Source: Porphyromonadaceae bacterium UBA2751
GTDB lineage: Bacteria; Bacteroidota; Bacteroidia; Bacteroidales; Muribaculaceae
Direction of reading: 5' to 3'
DNA: 64,000 bases
Assembly (NCBI GenBank): GCA_002353285.1
Contig: DEJJ01000034.1
Span: 62,001-126,000 of the forward strand
In this document: in pieces, positions 35,186 through 43,503 of the stretch
How the letters are laid out: each line of letters begins with the position of its first letter
Numbering within the stretch: position 1 is the first letter of the stretch
The notes under the pieces: model-generated
What the model was told of the DNA's origin: nothing
The model's database searches: none
The model's input: only the letters and a program-made list of their open reading frames with translations
Position numbers and translations under genes: made by a program

Positions 35186-36022
35186 TTAGGCGTTAAACAA
35201 TTGGTTGATAGCATCGGGATTTTGAAGGGTGGCGTTGAAGAGCATCTCCAGGTCAACAGCTGTCTCTTCGTCGGGCTGGCTGGGAACGACCACAAGCGAT
35301 CCCATCACACTAGGCTGCGTGAAGAGGGGCTGATCGCCTTCACGCATTGGGCGGAATGCCAAGTGGCTCATCACGTTGGCAATGGAAGCGTTGAGCAGCA
35401 CTTTGCTCTGGTCGAGGATTGTCACATGGTCGAGAATCTCGCTGATGTCACGCACCTGGTGGGTAGAGATGAGCATCATCTTGTCGTCGGTCATGCCTGT
35501 GGTTACCAACTTGCGGAATTGGCTCTTGCTGGGGATGTCAAGGCCATTGGTGGGCTCATCCATTATGAGCACGCGAGTGTTGGTGGCAAATGCGAATGCC
35601 AATAACACTTTCTTCTTTTGGCCCATCGACAGCGAGTGAAGTTTCACATCCATGTCACCACCCATATCAAATATGTCGAGGTAGCGCTGCATGTCGACCA
35701 TTGAGAATTTGGGGTAGAATGGGGCATTGATACTCGCATAGCGCTTTAAGGTGAGATTGGGCAGATCAAACTCCTCGGGCACGAGGAAGATGTCGCTCAT
35801 TGTTTTGGGAAGGCGGGCACGCACATTCACGTCGTCGAGTGTCACATTGCCACTCTTGGGGGTGAGCAGGCCACACATTAAATTAATTAGGGTGGTTTTT
35901 CCCGAACCATTTTTCCCTAACAACCCGTAAACGTTGCCTGCATTCAACTCAAACGAGAGATTGTGAAACAAATCTCCAACGTGCTTGTTATAACTGAATG
36001 TTAAATCGTTGATGGATAGCAT
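35186..36022 (-). CDS. ABC transporter ATP-binding protein
   Basis: A 278-residue ATPase that would drive the neighbouring permease. Walker A GKNGSGKT (36-43), a signature SLSMGQKKK (about 135, replacing LSGGQ), Walker B VLIMDEPTNGLD (about 155-166), and the switch His in MLISTHQVRD (about 182-191). The C-terminal 60 residues lack a further domain. The gene heads the operon ATPase - permease - GntR regulator, the layout known for YtrA-controlled transporters. Confidence 0.92.
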   Translation of the reverse strand: MLSINDLTFSYNKHVGDLFHNLSFELNAGNVYGLLGKNGSGKTTLINLMCGLLTPKSGNVTLDDVNVRARLPKTMSDIFLVPEEFDLPNLTLKRYASINAPFYPKFSMVDMQRYLDIFDMGGDMDVKLHSLSMGQKKKVLLAFAFATNTRVLIMDEPTNGLDIPSKSQFRKLVTTGMTDDKMMLISTHQVRDISEILDHVTILDQSKVLLNASIANVMSHLAFRPMREGDQPLFTQPSVMGSLVVVPSQPDEETAVDLEMLFNATLQNPDAINQLFNA

Positions 36023-36062
36023 AATACTGACATATTTTGATGATTGAACAATAACTTTATTG

Positions 36063-36084
36063 GTGTACTACTTAACTAGTACAC
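36063..36084. promoter_or_regulatory. Palindromic operator for the GntR regulator
   Basis: GTGTACTA-N6-TAGTACAC, a perfect 8-bp palindrome arm pair. It overlaps the predicted minus-strand transcription start (near 36080), so binding would block initiation. Confidence 0.65.
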
Positions 36085-36086
36085 TA

Positions 36087-36094
36087 CAAAGGTA
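36087..36094 (-). promoter_or_regulatory. -7 element of the ABC operon
   Basis: TACCTTTG on the minus strand, directly upstream of the operator palindrome. Confidence 0.7.
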
Positions 36095-36178
36095 TAGCAA
36101 AGCATACTATTCCTCCAAATTTCTTAACACTTTTTAAGGATTTTGCCGTTTTTCCTTTCCACTGGATAATAAATAATA

Positions 36179-36307
36179 TCGCGTTGCGCGGCTTTGCGTC
36201 ACCGTTAGGTGCAACTTTGTGAGAGGTATCTCCCAGCAGCACGGAAAAATAATCTCACAAAGCTGCGAACAGAGTTCGTCACAAAGCCAGCTCACGCTGG
36301 ATTTTTT
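36179..36307. repeat. REP-like palindromic unit A
   Basis: About 129 bp: GCGTTGCGCGG, CTTTGTGAGA ... TCTCACAAAG (10-bp perfect arms), and CCAGC-TCAC-GCTGG, ending in a T-tract. Units A and B are in direct tandem. Confidence 0.85.
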
Positions 36308-36327
36308 CTTGAGGATTGGATATATTA

Positions 36328-36458
36328 CCGCGCTTGCGCGGCTTTGCGTCACCGGCAGGTGCAGCTTTGTGAGAGTACATCTCCCAGCAGCACGGAAAAA
36401 TAATCTCACAAAGCTGCGAACAGAGTTCGTCACAAAGCCAGCTCACGCTGGATTTTTT
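36328..36458. repeat. REP-like palindromic unit B
   Basis: Same structure with a perfect first hairpin CCGCG-CTTG-CGCGG; nearly identical to unit A. Ends 48 bp before the GxxExxY gene. Confidence 0.85.
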
Positions 36459-36506
36459 TTGTTCAACTAAATGAGAATTATTACCTTTGCATAAAAACAA
36501 AACACT

Positions 36507-36971
36507 ATGACTGGCTTTATAGACGATAAGGAAAGACTTGCACTTTATTATAAAATAAGAGAAGCAGCTATTACTGTTGAGAAGCAACTCGGCCCATATT
36601 TAATTGAGAAATTTTATGAAAAGGCCTTAATTGTAGAGTTGAAGTCTAGGGGAATTAATGTTAAGAATCAAGTAGAAATTCCAACATTTTATAAAGGACA
36701 ACCATTAAAATTAAATCTTATCGCTGACTTGGTTGTCGAGGATAAGATTATTATCGAATTAAAAGCAACTCCAAGAATTGAAAAGTCACACATCCGACAA
36801 ATTCTTACATACATGAAATTAATGCGCAAGCATTATGGTTTGATTATAAACTTTGGTGTATCCTACATAACTAAATATGGAATAAAGTCATGTATTCTGA
36901 CTGATTTTGAGGAAGTAGTAAATTCTAATATCAATATGGAAGACAACGTTGGATTAGTGGCTTTCTCTTGA
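36507..36971 (+). CDS. GxxExxY-family protein, PD-(D/E)XK-nuclease-like
   Basis: A 154-residue protein of the GxxExxY group (function unproven). The family name block appears as GPYLIEKFYEKAL (about 29-41, not the exact G-x-x-E-x-x-Y), followed by IPTFYKGQPLKLNLIADLVVEDKIIIELKA (about 64-93). The Asp in IADL and the Glu/Lys in IELKA fit the D...ExK catalytic pattern of restriction-endonuclease folds; this is inference. It is AT-rich and flanked on both sides by REP-like units. The A-rich leader AAAACAAAACACT precedes the ATG, and TACCTTTG (about 36482-36489) is a -7 box just upstream. Confidence 0.82.
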   Translation: MTGFIDDKERLALYYKIREAAITVEKQLGPYLIEKFYEKALIVELKSRGINVKNQVEIPTFYKGQPLKLNLIADLVVEDKIIIELKATPRIEKSHIRQILTYMKLMRKHYGLIINFGVSYITKYGIKSCILTDFEEVVNSNINMEDNVGLVAFS

Positions 36972-36989
36972 AGGATTCTAAAAATAATA

Positions 36990-37118
36990 CCGCGCTTGCG
37001 CGGCTTTGCGTCACCGTTAGGTGCAACTTTGTGAGAGTACATCTCCCAGCAGCACGGAAAAATTATCTCACAAAACTGCGAACAGTGTTCGTCACAAAGT
37101 CAGCTCACGCTGGATTTT
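36990..37118. repeat. REP-like palindromic unit C
   Basis: Begins CCGCGCTTGCGCGG 18 bp after the GxxExxY stop, ends with CAGCTCACGCTGG and a T-tract. A few substitutions from A and B. Confidence 0.85.
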
Positions 37119-37150
37119 CTTGCTCAAATAAATGAAGAATTCAAATAATA

Positions 37151-37280
37151 TCGCGTTGCGCGGCTTTGCGTCACCGTTAGGTGCAACTTTGCGAGATGAC
37201 ATCTCCCAGCAACACGGAAAAATAATTTCACAAATCTTCGAACAGAGTTCGTGTCAAAGCCAGCTCACGCTGGTTTTTTT
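37151..37280. repeat. REP-like palindromic unit D
   Basis: Slightly degenerate (GCGAGATGACATC, CAAATCTTCG, GTGTCAAAGC), still with the CCAGC-TCAC-GCTGG hairpin. Confidence 0.8.
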
Positions 37281-37300
37281 CTTGAGGATTGGATATATTT

Positions 37301-37352
37301 CCGCGCTTGCGCGGCTTTGCGTCACCGGCAGGTGCAACTTTGTGAGAGGACA
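37301..37352. repeat. Truncated REP-like unit E
   Basis: Only the first 52 bp of the unit (CCGCGCTTGCGCGG to CTTTGTGAGAGGA), then unique sequence. Its right half is missing. Confidence 0.75.
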
Positions 37353-37427
37353 CTCACTTACTGCATGCGATATTGTTAATCTTAGAAAAAACTAAAAACT
37401 AACAACTGAAAACTAATAACTTTTTGC

Positions 37428-37435
37428 TATCTTTG
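37428..37435 (+). promoter_or_regulatory. -7 element of the pyrophosphatase/phosphodiesterase gene
   Basis: TATCTTTG; predicted start near 37442, which excludes the upstream in-frame TTG at 37424 as start codon. An A-rich repeat (AACTAAAAACT words) lies just before it. Confidence 0.6.
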
Positions 37436-37456
37436 CACAAAATATTAAAAGTGATT

Positions 37457-38674
37457 ATGACTATGAAACGACTTCTCAACCTCATGCTGGCCTCGGTGCT
37501 GGCTTGTGCTGCATGGGCAGCTGGTAACGACACCTACACTGTGATTGTATCGTGCGATGGTCTGCGATGGGACTACGCCGAGTGCTACGACATGCCGTTC
37601 TTCGACCGTCTTGCGCGCGAGGGCGTCAAGGCTGTGATGCAACCTTCGTTCCCCTCCAAGACCTTTCCTAACCACTACACCCTGGCAACTGGTCTCTACC
37701 CCGATCATCACGGCATTATTGCCAACACCTTCAGGACCGAAGATGGTGGCAAGTACAAGATTGGTAGCGAAGAGGCTGCCAAGGGAAAGCATTATGGCGG
37801 CGACCCCATTTGGCTCACTGCCAAGCGGCAGGGCTTGAAAACTGCTACAGTCTACTGGGTGGGAAGCGACGTGAAAATCAATGGTGAGTATCCCACCTAC
37901 TGGCAGAACTATGCCAAGAAACCGCTGCTCAAGCCCAATGAGCGAGTCGACAAGGTGATTGAGCTGCTCACCATGCCCGAGGACAAGCGCCCTCGCCTGG
38001 TGATGTGCTACTTCGAGGAGCCCGACCACACTGCTCACAGCTACGGCCCCATGACCAAGAAGGCGCGCCACATGGCCGAGGCGATGGACTCCCTGCTGTG
38101 GACCATGTGGGCTCGCATCAAGGCTCTGCCCGAGATTGGCAACAAGGTGAATCTCATTATCACTGGCGACCACGGCATGACCTGGTGTAGCGAGGTGCGA
38201 GTGGTCAATAGCGATAATTATGTCAAGAGGGAGTGGGTTAAGCACTTCGATGGCGATAGCCCAGCGCTTATCTATACCACCAAGCCTGAGTATGCCGACT
38301 CTATCGTCAACGTGCTGCAGCATGTCGACCACCTGCGCGCATGGAAGAAGGGCGAAGTTCCCGAGTATCTGCACTACGGCACCAATAAGAACATGGGCGA
38401 TGTGATAGTGCTCCCCGACCTGGGATGGTGCTTCCGCGACAACACCAAGGTGATTAACGGGCAACATGGCTGGGACCCAACCATGAGCGACATGCTTGTG
38501 GGATTCCGTGCCATCGGGCCCGACTTCAAGGTGGGATATGTGCGCCCAGGCACCTTCCGCAACGTGTGCATCTATCCGCTGCTGGCCCATCTGCTCGGAA
38601 TCACTCCAGCTCCCAACGATGGCTCACTCAACGAGGTGAGCGACATGCTTAAAGTAGCTCCTCCACAGTTCTAA
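37457..38674 (+). CDS. Nucleotide pyrophosphatase/phosphodiesterase-type alkaline phosphatase family protein
   Basis: Predicted secreted phosphodiesterase of the NPP branch of the alkaline phosphatase superfamily, 405 residues. Signal peptide MKRLLNLMLASVLACAAWAA. Metal and catalytic residues are visible: CDGLRWDY (Asp about 30), the nucleophile Thr in SKTFPNHYTLATG (about 70), EEPDHTAHSYGP (about 188-199, Asp and His), ITGDHGMTW (about 234-242, Asp and His) and the final NGQHGWDP. All are the usual two-zinc ligands. Start 37457 or the ATG six bases later are equally good. Substrates would be nucleotide or phosphodiester; not resolvable. Confidence 0.92.
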   Translation: MTMKRLLNLMLASVLACAAWAAGNDTYTVIVSCDGLRWDYAECYDMPFFDRLAREGVKAVMQPSFPSKTFPNHYTLATGLYPDHHGIIANTFRTEDGGKYKIGSEEAAKGKHYGGDPIWLTAKRQGLKTATVYWVGSDVKINGEYPTYWQNYAKKPLLKPNERVDKVIELLTMPEDKRPRLVMCYFEEPDHTAHSYGPMTKKARHMAEAMDSLLWTMWARIKALPEIGNKVNLIITGDHGMTWCSEVRVVNSDNYVKREWVKHFDGDSPALIYTTKPEYADSIVNVLQHVDHLRAWKKGEVPEYLHYGTNKNMGDVIVLPDLGWCFRDNTKVINGQHGWDPTMSDMLVGFRAIGPDFKVGYVRPGTFRNVCIYPLLAHLLGITPAPNDGSLNEVSDMLKVAPPQF

Positions 38675-38702
38675 GCTTCAGCTTCAGGCTGGCGGTTGAA
38701 TG

Positions 38703-38757
38703 CCCCCTTTGTCACTTGTGAGCAAGCGATAGCGAGCGGAACAAGTGTCAAAGGGGG
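38703..38757. repeat. Long inverted repeat, possible terminator
   Basis: CCCCCTTTGTCACTTGT pairs with ACAAGTGTCAAAGGGGG (17 bp, one mismatch) around a 21-base loop. It lies 29 bp after the phosphodiesterase stop. No T-tract directly follows, so it is a repeat or processing hairpin rather than a classic terminator. Confidence 0.65.
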
Positions 38758-39124
38758 TATCTGTCTATTGCCGTTGAAGGCAACCCCATTTTTTGTCGTA
38801 TACTATTGATAAAATTTTATTATCAAAAAAAAGAGGGATAGTCTCACGACTACCCCAGTTCCTTAAATACACAATTATCTATAAAACAACTATTTTTTCT
38901 TTATGCTATGAGAGAAAAAACTTTTTGCATGATTCTCTCGTTATGACTAAAGAACGTTGCAAAGTTATGCAATATTTTTTAAAAAACAAACTTTTTTGAA
39001 GAAAAATGTAACTTTTTTTTAAAAAAATATTAGAATTTCGTGTTTTTAAGGTCGAAATGCTTGTTTTTTATCACAAAAGTGAATGTGTGTTTTTTTGATA
39101 TTGTTTTTTCTAGACCCATGGTTT
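38758..39124. other. AT-rich intergenic region, no gene seen
   Basis: Very A/T-rich. One short open frame of 68 codons has no supporting features. The last part carries the promoter of the next gene. Confidence 0.5.
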
Positions 39125-39132
39125 TACCTTTG
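39125..39132 (+). promoter_or_regulatory. -7 element of the phage-like gene
   Basis: TACCTTTG, about 38 bp before the ATG. Confidence 0.6.
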
Positions 39133-39169
39133 CCCGTAATAATCTTTTAATTTTAAAAAACAACAAATC

Positions 39170-41602
39170 ATGAAAACACGCAACTATTTTACTAAACTTC
39201 AAGTTGTTCATCGTGGAGTGCAGCAGCTCCACAATGGTGAGAGTGCTGATGCTGGTGTGGCCAGCACATTAGTTAATATGCGCGAGTGTGAAATGGCACT
39301 CGAGGTGGTGGGTAATCCCAAGCAGCTCAGGCAACTGATGCCGGGCGACAAGGTGCTGCTGGTGGATGGCGATCGCACGCTATTGATGCGGGGTGGCAAG
39401 GTGGTGTGGAACGACGTGGTGCTGCTCGACACGCAGGCCACTGTGATTGCTGCCCACAAGGTGGGGGCACTGGTTGTGGTGGTGACCTCGCAGGGCAATG
39501 TGGTGATGAGGCGCACGCTGCTGGGCTATGATGTGGTCGATGTGGCTCAGGCTCTGCCGCAGGTGCATCTGGCAGCAGTCGAAACTGCCACGGTGTCGAC
39601 TACAATTCAGGCAATGGACTTTGCCGCACCCTATTCCTCATGGCAGGCTCCGCTGGCAAGCGCCGACGTGGAATCTCTCGCTCGGCTCATGCGCAATGCC
39701 TTGGCCACGATGCGAAGCAACGCTATGGAGCAAGGGCGATTCACGGGGCTGATGATGGCGCGATATGGCGTGAGGCTGTGGGACGACTCCTACTTGTGGC
39801 TTAGCCAGCCAGTGCTGCTGGGCCGCAACACCTTGAGCACCAACTATCGCTCTATTGCCACGGTGACTACCAATGGAAACCAGTTTACGGGTATTGGCTC
39901 GTTCGATTTCAGTCTCGCCAGCTATCGATTGGGAATAACGATGGCTACTGGCATCAGCACCGAGTGGCGCGAGTTGGTCAAGGCCATCGACGTGATGGTG
40001 ACTCCTGTGGAGTTGCCGTTTGCAACAGCGTCGCTCGACTATCGATGCACCATGTCGACCTCGAGTGGTACTCGCCGCTATCAGCTTGAGCTTGGACCCA
40101 AACCTCGCTCGGCAAGTGCTATGATGCCAGCTCTGCTCAGTGCTGATTGGCAGGTGGTGGCGTCCACCTCAAGGCTCGATGGCTCGGCGTTTACGGGGGC
40201 CAATGTCGCCATGTCATCGCAGCAGGTGGTGCCTGGCCTCAGGTGCGATGTGGTGATGGCTCAGTTGCCAGCCGCCAGCCGCTTGACCAACGGCGAGTGT
40301 GAGCAGGTGATGCGGCATGCTGCACTCAATGCGGTGGCTGCGGTGTCGATGGAGCACAACGGCAGGCTCTATCAAGCGCCAGCGGCCTTTGCCATAACTA
40401 ATCCCTGGCAGGTTCTACCCTGGCTTGATGGAACGCTCACTGGTGGCACTGTGGATGCCACAGTGCAGGTCACACTTGCCACGAGCGATGGCAACGTACT
40501 TCTCACCACGTCGGGCTCTTGCCCATGTGGTGCTGTTGAGCTCAACCCCATTGTGGCTTTCCCCGATGCCCGGGCCACTCACATTGTTATTGCGGTGGGC
40601 AACAAGAGGTGGGAGGCCAACTTGACGCCTGTTGAGGGCACTGGCATGGCGGTGTTTGTCTCACCGTCACTTCTCACCAATGCCATGACCCCTGGGCCGC
40701 ATCCCAGCGGTGGCAGCGGCAAGGCCTTGATGCCTGCTGGCGGCACAGTGGTGGTGAGTGCTGTGGGCAATCCACTGGTGGTGCAGTGGAGGGCTGCCGT
40801 GAGTGGATGCGACATCTTGGCGATGGGAGCGGCATGCCGTCCCATCTATTCGGGCGGATTTGGGCGTTATCCCATCTACATCTTCACCACGCAGGGAATC
40901 ATGGCACTGCCGCAGAGCACGGCTGGCAACTACGGCGAGCCGCGACTCATCACCCAGGCGGTGATTGCTCGTGAGTCAAGGCCGGTGCAGGGTGGCGATG
41001 GGCTGTGGTTCGTCGACCAGCATGGCATTTTGTGCCAGCTGGTGGGTAGCTTGCTCAAGCGTGTGTTGCATGGAGTGGACACAGCGGCGGCTATGGCATG
41101 GTGCGACCGATATCGTGAGTTGTGGCTCACAAGTGCCCAGGGTGCTACGGTAGTGATGGAGTCGGGCCGCACTTTCGTGCGCGACATTGATGTGGCCACC
41201 CTCTACAGCGACCCCATGCACGCACTGGCGGTGACAGGCACTGGCATGCTTCTCGACCTCGCTACCGAGGAGCCAGGCGAAATTTTTTTCTCGTTTCTGT
41301 CCCATCCTTTTGTTATTTCACCGCTCATGCTGCGGCGGCGTGCCATCGTTGTGTGGAACCTGTTCAACTCAGCACCATGGTTGCCACAGGTCAGTGCGCG
41401 TGTCGAACTGTCGATCCTGGGTGAGCGAGGAGCAAGTTGCCACGGATTCTTGTTTAGCAAGGTGACAGCCACTGGCACCATTGCTGCGCCACTGTCGCGC
41501 CCCGTAGTGCTGCCACCCACCCGCACACTGCGCCTTGCCGCCACTGGCACGCTCCCCACTGGCGCACAGCTCCTGCCCACTCAATTGCTCGCCATGCAGT
41601 GA
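39170..41602 (+). CDS. Large protein resembling phage structural proteins, function unknown
   Basis: 810 residues, no signal peptide, no membrane helix. The N-terminal third (MPGDKVLLVDGDRTLLMRGGK) and the middle look like beta-rich repeats. Residues about 545-660 resemble the beta-propeller-like segment of phage virion proteins and their relatives (GAACRPIYSGGFGRYPIYIFTTQGIMAL, GDGLWFVDQHGILCQLVGSLLK). This similarity is from memory of such proteins and is uncertain. There are no other phage genes next to it, so it may be a domesticated remnant. It is GC-richer and Ala/Val/Thr-rich, unlike its neighbours. Single-gene unit followed by a tandem repeat. Confidence 0.6.
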   Translation: MKTRNYFTKLQVVHRGVQQLHNGESADAGVASTLVNMRECEMALEVVGNPKQLRQLMPGDKVLLVDGDRTLLMRGGKVVWNDVVLLDTQATVIAAHKVGALVVVVTSQGNVVMRRTLLGYDVVDVAQALPQVHLAAVETATVSTTIQAMDFAAPYSSWQAPLASADVESLARLMRNALATMRSNAMEQGRFTGLMMARYGVRLWDDSYLWLSQPVLLGRNTLSTNYRSIATVTTNGNQFTGIGSFDFSLASYRLGITMATGISTEWRELVKAIDVMVTPVELPFATASLDYRCTMSTSSGTRRYQLELGPKPRSASAMMPALLSADWQVVASTSRLDGSAFTGANVAMSSQQVVPGLRCDVVMAQLPAASRLTNGECEQVMRHAALNAVAAVSMEHNGRLYQAPAAFAITNPWQVLPWLDGTLTGGTVDATVQVTLATSDGNVLLTTSGSCPCGAVELNPIVAFPDARATHIVIAVGNKRWEANLTPVEGTGMAVFVSPSLLTNAMTPGPHPSGGSGKALMPAGGTVVVSAVGNPLVVQWRAAVSGCDILAMGAACRPIYSGGFGRYPIYIFTTQGIMALPQSTAGNYGEPRLITQAVIARESRPVQGGDGLWFVDQHGILCQLVGSLLKRVLHGVDTAAAMAWCDRYRELWLTSAQGATVVMESGRTFVRDIDVATLYSDPMHALAVTGTGMLLDLATEEPGEIFFSFLSHPFVISPLMLRRRAIVVWNLFNSAPWLPQVSARVELSILGERGASCHGFLFSKVTATGTIAAPLSRPVVLPPTRTLRLAATGTLPTGAQLLPTQLLAMQ

Positions 41603-41615
41603 CTCCACCTATTCC

Positions 41616-41704
41616 TTGAGTCACTTGAGTCACTTGAGTCACTTGAGTCACTTGAGTCACTTGAGTCACTTGAGTCACTTGAGTCAGTTGAGTCACTTGA
41701 GTCA
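41616..41704. repeat. Nine-bp tandem repeat TTGAGTCAC, about ten copies
   Basis: Nearly perfect copies, with one GTTGAGTCA and one AAGTGAGTC variant at the end. It follows the preceding stop by 12 bp. Confidence 0.92.
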
Positions 41705-41798
41705 AGTGAGTCCTATAATTCCTATTTGCGTTATTTGCGGGAGTTCCTTCGATTCCACCCATTCCATGTTTCCATCGTTAACCTATCTCTATTTTAAT

Positions 41799-41830
41799 TT
41801 TGGTGATTTAAAAAAATATATTTACTTTTG
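41799..41830 (+). promoter_or_regulatory. Bacteroidetes-type promoter of the outer membrane barrel gene
   Basis: TTTG at 41799-41802, 20 bp, TACTTTTG at 41823-41830. Confidence 0.75.
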
Positions 41831-41869
41831 CGCTTTAGAACATTCAATAATTACTAAAACAATAAGATT

Positions 41870-42559
41870 ATGAAGAAGGTATTAGCATTAGCAATGGTGG
41901 CACTCATGGCGGCATTGCCCGTGATGGCTCAGCGCCACAACTATGGCTCCACACCCAGCAACCGCTACGACTATGAGCGCAGCCACAGTCGCTGGATTAG
42001 GAATTACTATGGCAAGGACATGTACTTTGGCCTTCGCATTGGTCCTGCGTTTTCGCATGTGAGCGGCGACGGCATCAACTATGCTGGTAGCAGCAAGACT
42101 GGCCTGCACCTGGGTGGTGTGGTTGGTTTTGGAATCACTAACCGTGCTCCAGTCTTCTTCGAGACGGGAATCAGCTACGTCAACAAGGGAGGCAAGAGCG
42201 ACAACTGGACCACAAGCCTCAGCTACATCGAGTTGCCACTGGTGTTCAAGTACATTCATTACACCGACTTTGGACTCTCAATTCACCCTCTATTTGGTGG
42301 ATACCTGGCAGTGGGTGTTGATGGCACTATCAAGGACTACATCACCAAGACCAAGACTGGAGCATTTGGCGATGACACCAAGCTTGGTGTGCCTGGATTC
42401 AAGCGCTTTGACGGCGGTCTGCGTGTGGGATGCGGCGTGGGATTCAGCATGTTCTATCTCGACATGACCTACGACATTGGCCTGGCCAACGTGAGCCACG
42501 ACGACTATGATTCAAGCTCTAACCGCACTTTCTACCTCAACTTCGGTGTGAACTTCTAA
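41870..42559 (+). CDS. Outer membrane beta-barrel protein, PorT-like family
   Basis: A 229-residue small barrel. Signal peptide with cleavage after VMAQ (residue 21). The mature part has alternating strands: YFGLRIGPAFSHVSGDG, LHLGGVVGFGI, FFETGISYVNKG, SYIELPLVFKY, LFGGYLAVGVDG, GLRVGCGVGFSMFYLDMTYDIGLANV and a final aromatic strand FYLNFGVNF, typical of barrel insertion. It is in the family annotated as outer membrane beta-barrel/porin. Its role (possibly T9SS-related or porin) cannot be decided. Own promoter and a perfect terminator. Confidence 0.86.
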   Translation: MKKVLALAMVALMAALPVMAQRHNYGSTPSNRYDYERSHSRWIRNYYGKDMYFGLRIGPAFSHVSGDGINYAGSSKTGLHLGGVVGFGITNRAPVFFETGISYVNKGGKSDNWTTSLSYIELPLVFKYIHYTDFGLSIHPLFGGYLAVGVDGTIKDYITKTKTGAFGDDTKLGVPGFKRFDGGLRVGCGVGFSMFYLDMTYDIGLANVSHDDYDSSSNRTFYLNFGVNF

Positions 42560-42584
42560 TCAGTTGTGCTTAATGCATGAAACG

Positions 42585-42618
42585 AAAAAATGAGACTCGA
42601 CCTCGAGTCTCATTTTTT
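42585..42618 (+). terminator. Intrinsic terminator of the barrel gene
   Basis: AAAAAATGAGACTCG and CGAGTCTCATTTTTT form a perfect 15-bp stem around ACCT. Confidence 0.93.
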
Positions 42619-42626
42619 ACATCGTT

Positions 42627-42678
42627 CATTATGCATTATGCATTATGCATTATGCATTGTGCATTGTGCATTAAGCAT
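42627..42678. repeat. Heptamer repeat (CATTATG)n
   Basis: Four CATTATG, two CATTGTG and one degenerate copy, placed next to the terminator and ending 6 bp before the next stop codon. Confidence 0.85.
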
Positions 42679-42683
42679 CGGCA

Positions 42684-43433
42684 TTATTTAGCGTAGTAGC
42701 ACTTTATCTCGCCTATCTTGAGCTTGCCCACCACAAGCAGCGGAATGCGTTGAGGGCCAGTGGAGATGTAGGCGTCGATGCCGTCGCTCGATTTCTTGCC
42801 ATTGTCGGTGGTGAAGCTCAGCTTTAGGTGAAACGCCTGCCAGCGGCTCTTGTCGCGAAGCTGAAGTGAGGGAACGATGCCCACATATTTTATCGACAGC
42901 GTTTCCTTCTCCTTGCCCGAGAACACGCACGACTTGTACACCTTGCCATTCTCCATCTTGCTGTAGTCGAGGTTGCGAAGCATGTAGAACACGCTCAGCA
43001 TGTCGTAGGCAGCACCGCTGTGGCTCAGGTTGATGTGAGCGGGTGCCTTGTTCTTACGATAGCGGGTGCAGGCCGCTGTGGTGCCGCTGCCGCTGCTGTT
43101 GAATGCCACCACGTCGTGGGCATAGTAGGAGTTCTCGTGGGTGAATTTCTCGTATTTTATGGGCCTGAAATTCGATGTCATCGAGCACTTGAGGGTGTCG
43201 CGCACGGTGTAGATTTTGTCGGCCCACGAGCGTGTCTTGCCCGTTAGCCGCGCGTTGTAGCCGTTGCCGTGCTTGTTGATTGAGAGCGTGGCATCGCCGG
43301 CATGCTTCCACACCATTCCCCAGTGATACACAATCTGGTAGTTGAGGCTCTCGTTGCTCAGGGTGAGCGCGCTTGCGGCTGGTGAGAGCACCATCGCCGC
43401 CATTGCAAGTATTGATAAAATTATCTTTCTCAT
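42684..43433 (-). CDS. DUF3108-domain secreted protein
   Basis: A 249-residue protein with a signal peptide (cleavage after SASA, about 22). It follows the DUF3108 pattern: an N-terminal LNYQIVYHWGMVWKHAGDATLSI (about 30-52), conserved SNFRPIKYEKFTHEN, YDMLSVFYMLRNLDYSK in the middle and a C-terminal LKLSFTTDNGKKSSDGIDAYIST. The domain is a beta-barrel-like fold of unknown role. It is 70 bp downstream of the next gene on the same strand and could be cotranscribed with it. Confidence 0.85.
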   Translation of the reverse strand: MRKIILSILAMAAMVLSPAASALTLSNESLNYQIVYHWGMVWKHAGDATLSINKHGNGYNARLTGKTRSWADKIYTVRDTLKCSMTSNFRPIKYEKFTHENSYYAHDVVAFNSSGSGTTAACTRYRKNKAPAHINLSHSGAAYDMLSVFYMLRNLDYSKMENGKVYKSCVFSGKEKETLSIKYVGIVPSLQLRDKSRWQAFHLKLSFTTDNGKKSSDGIDAYISTGPQRIPLLVVGKLKIGEIKCYYAK

Positions 43434-43503
43434 GATGTAATTGTCGATTTTTCAAATTTTCAATACTTAAGACTTGCAATGCGGGCAAAGGTTTAAAAGG
43501 GCA

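Noticed and set aside
36279..36587. Small open frames inside the palindromic units
   Set aside because: They are made only of repeat sequence and shift with each copy; no conserved start.
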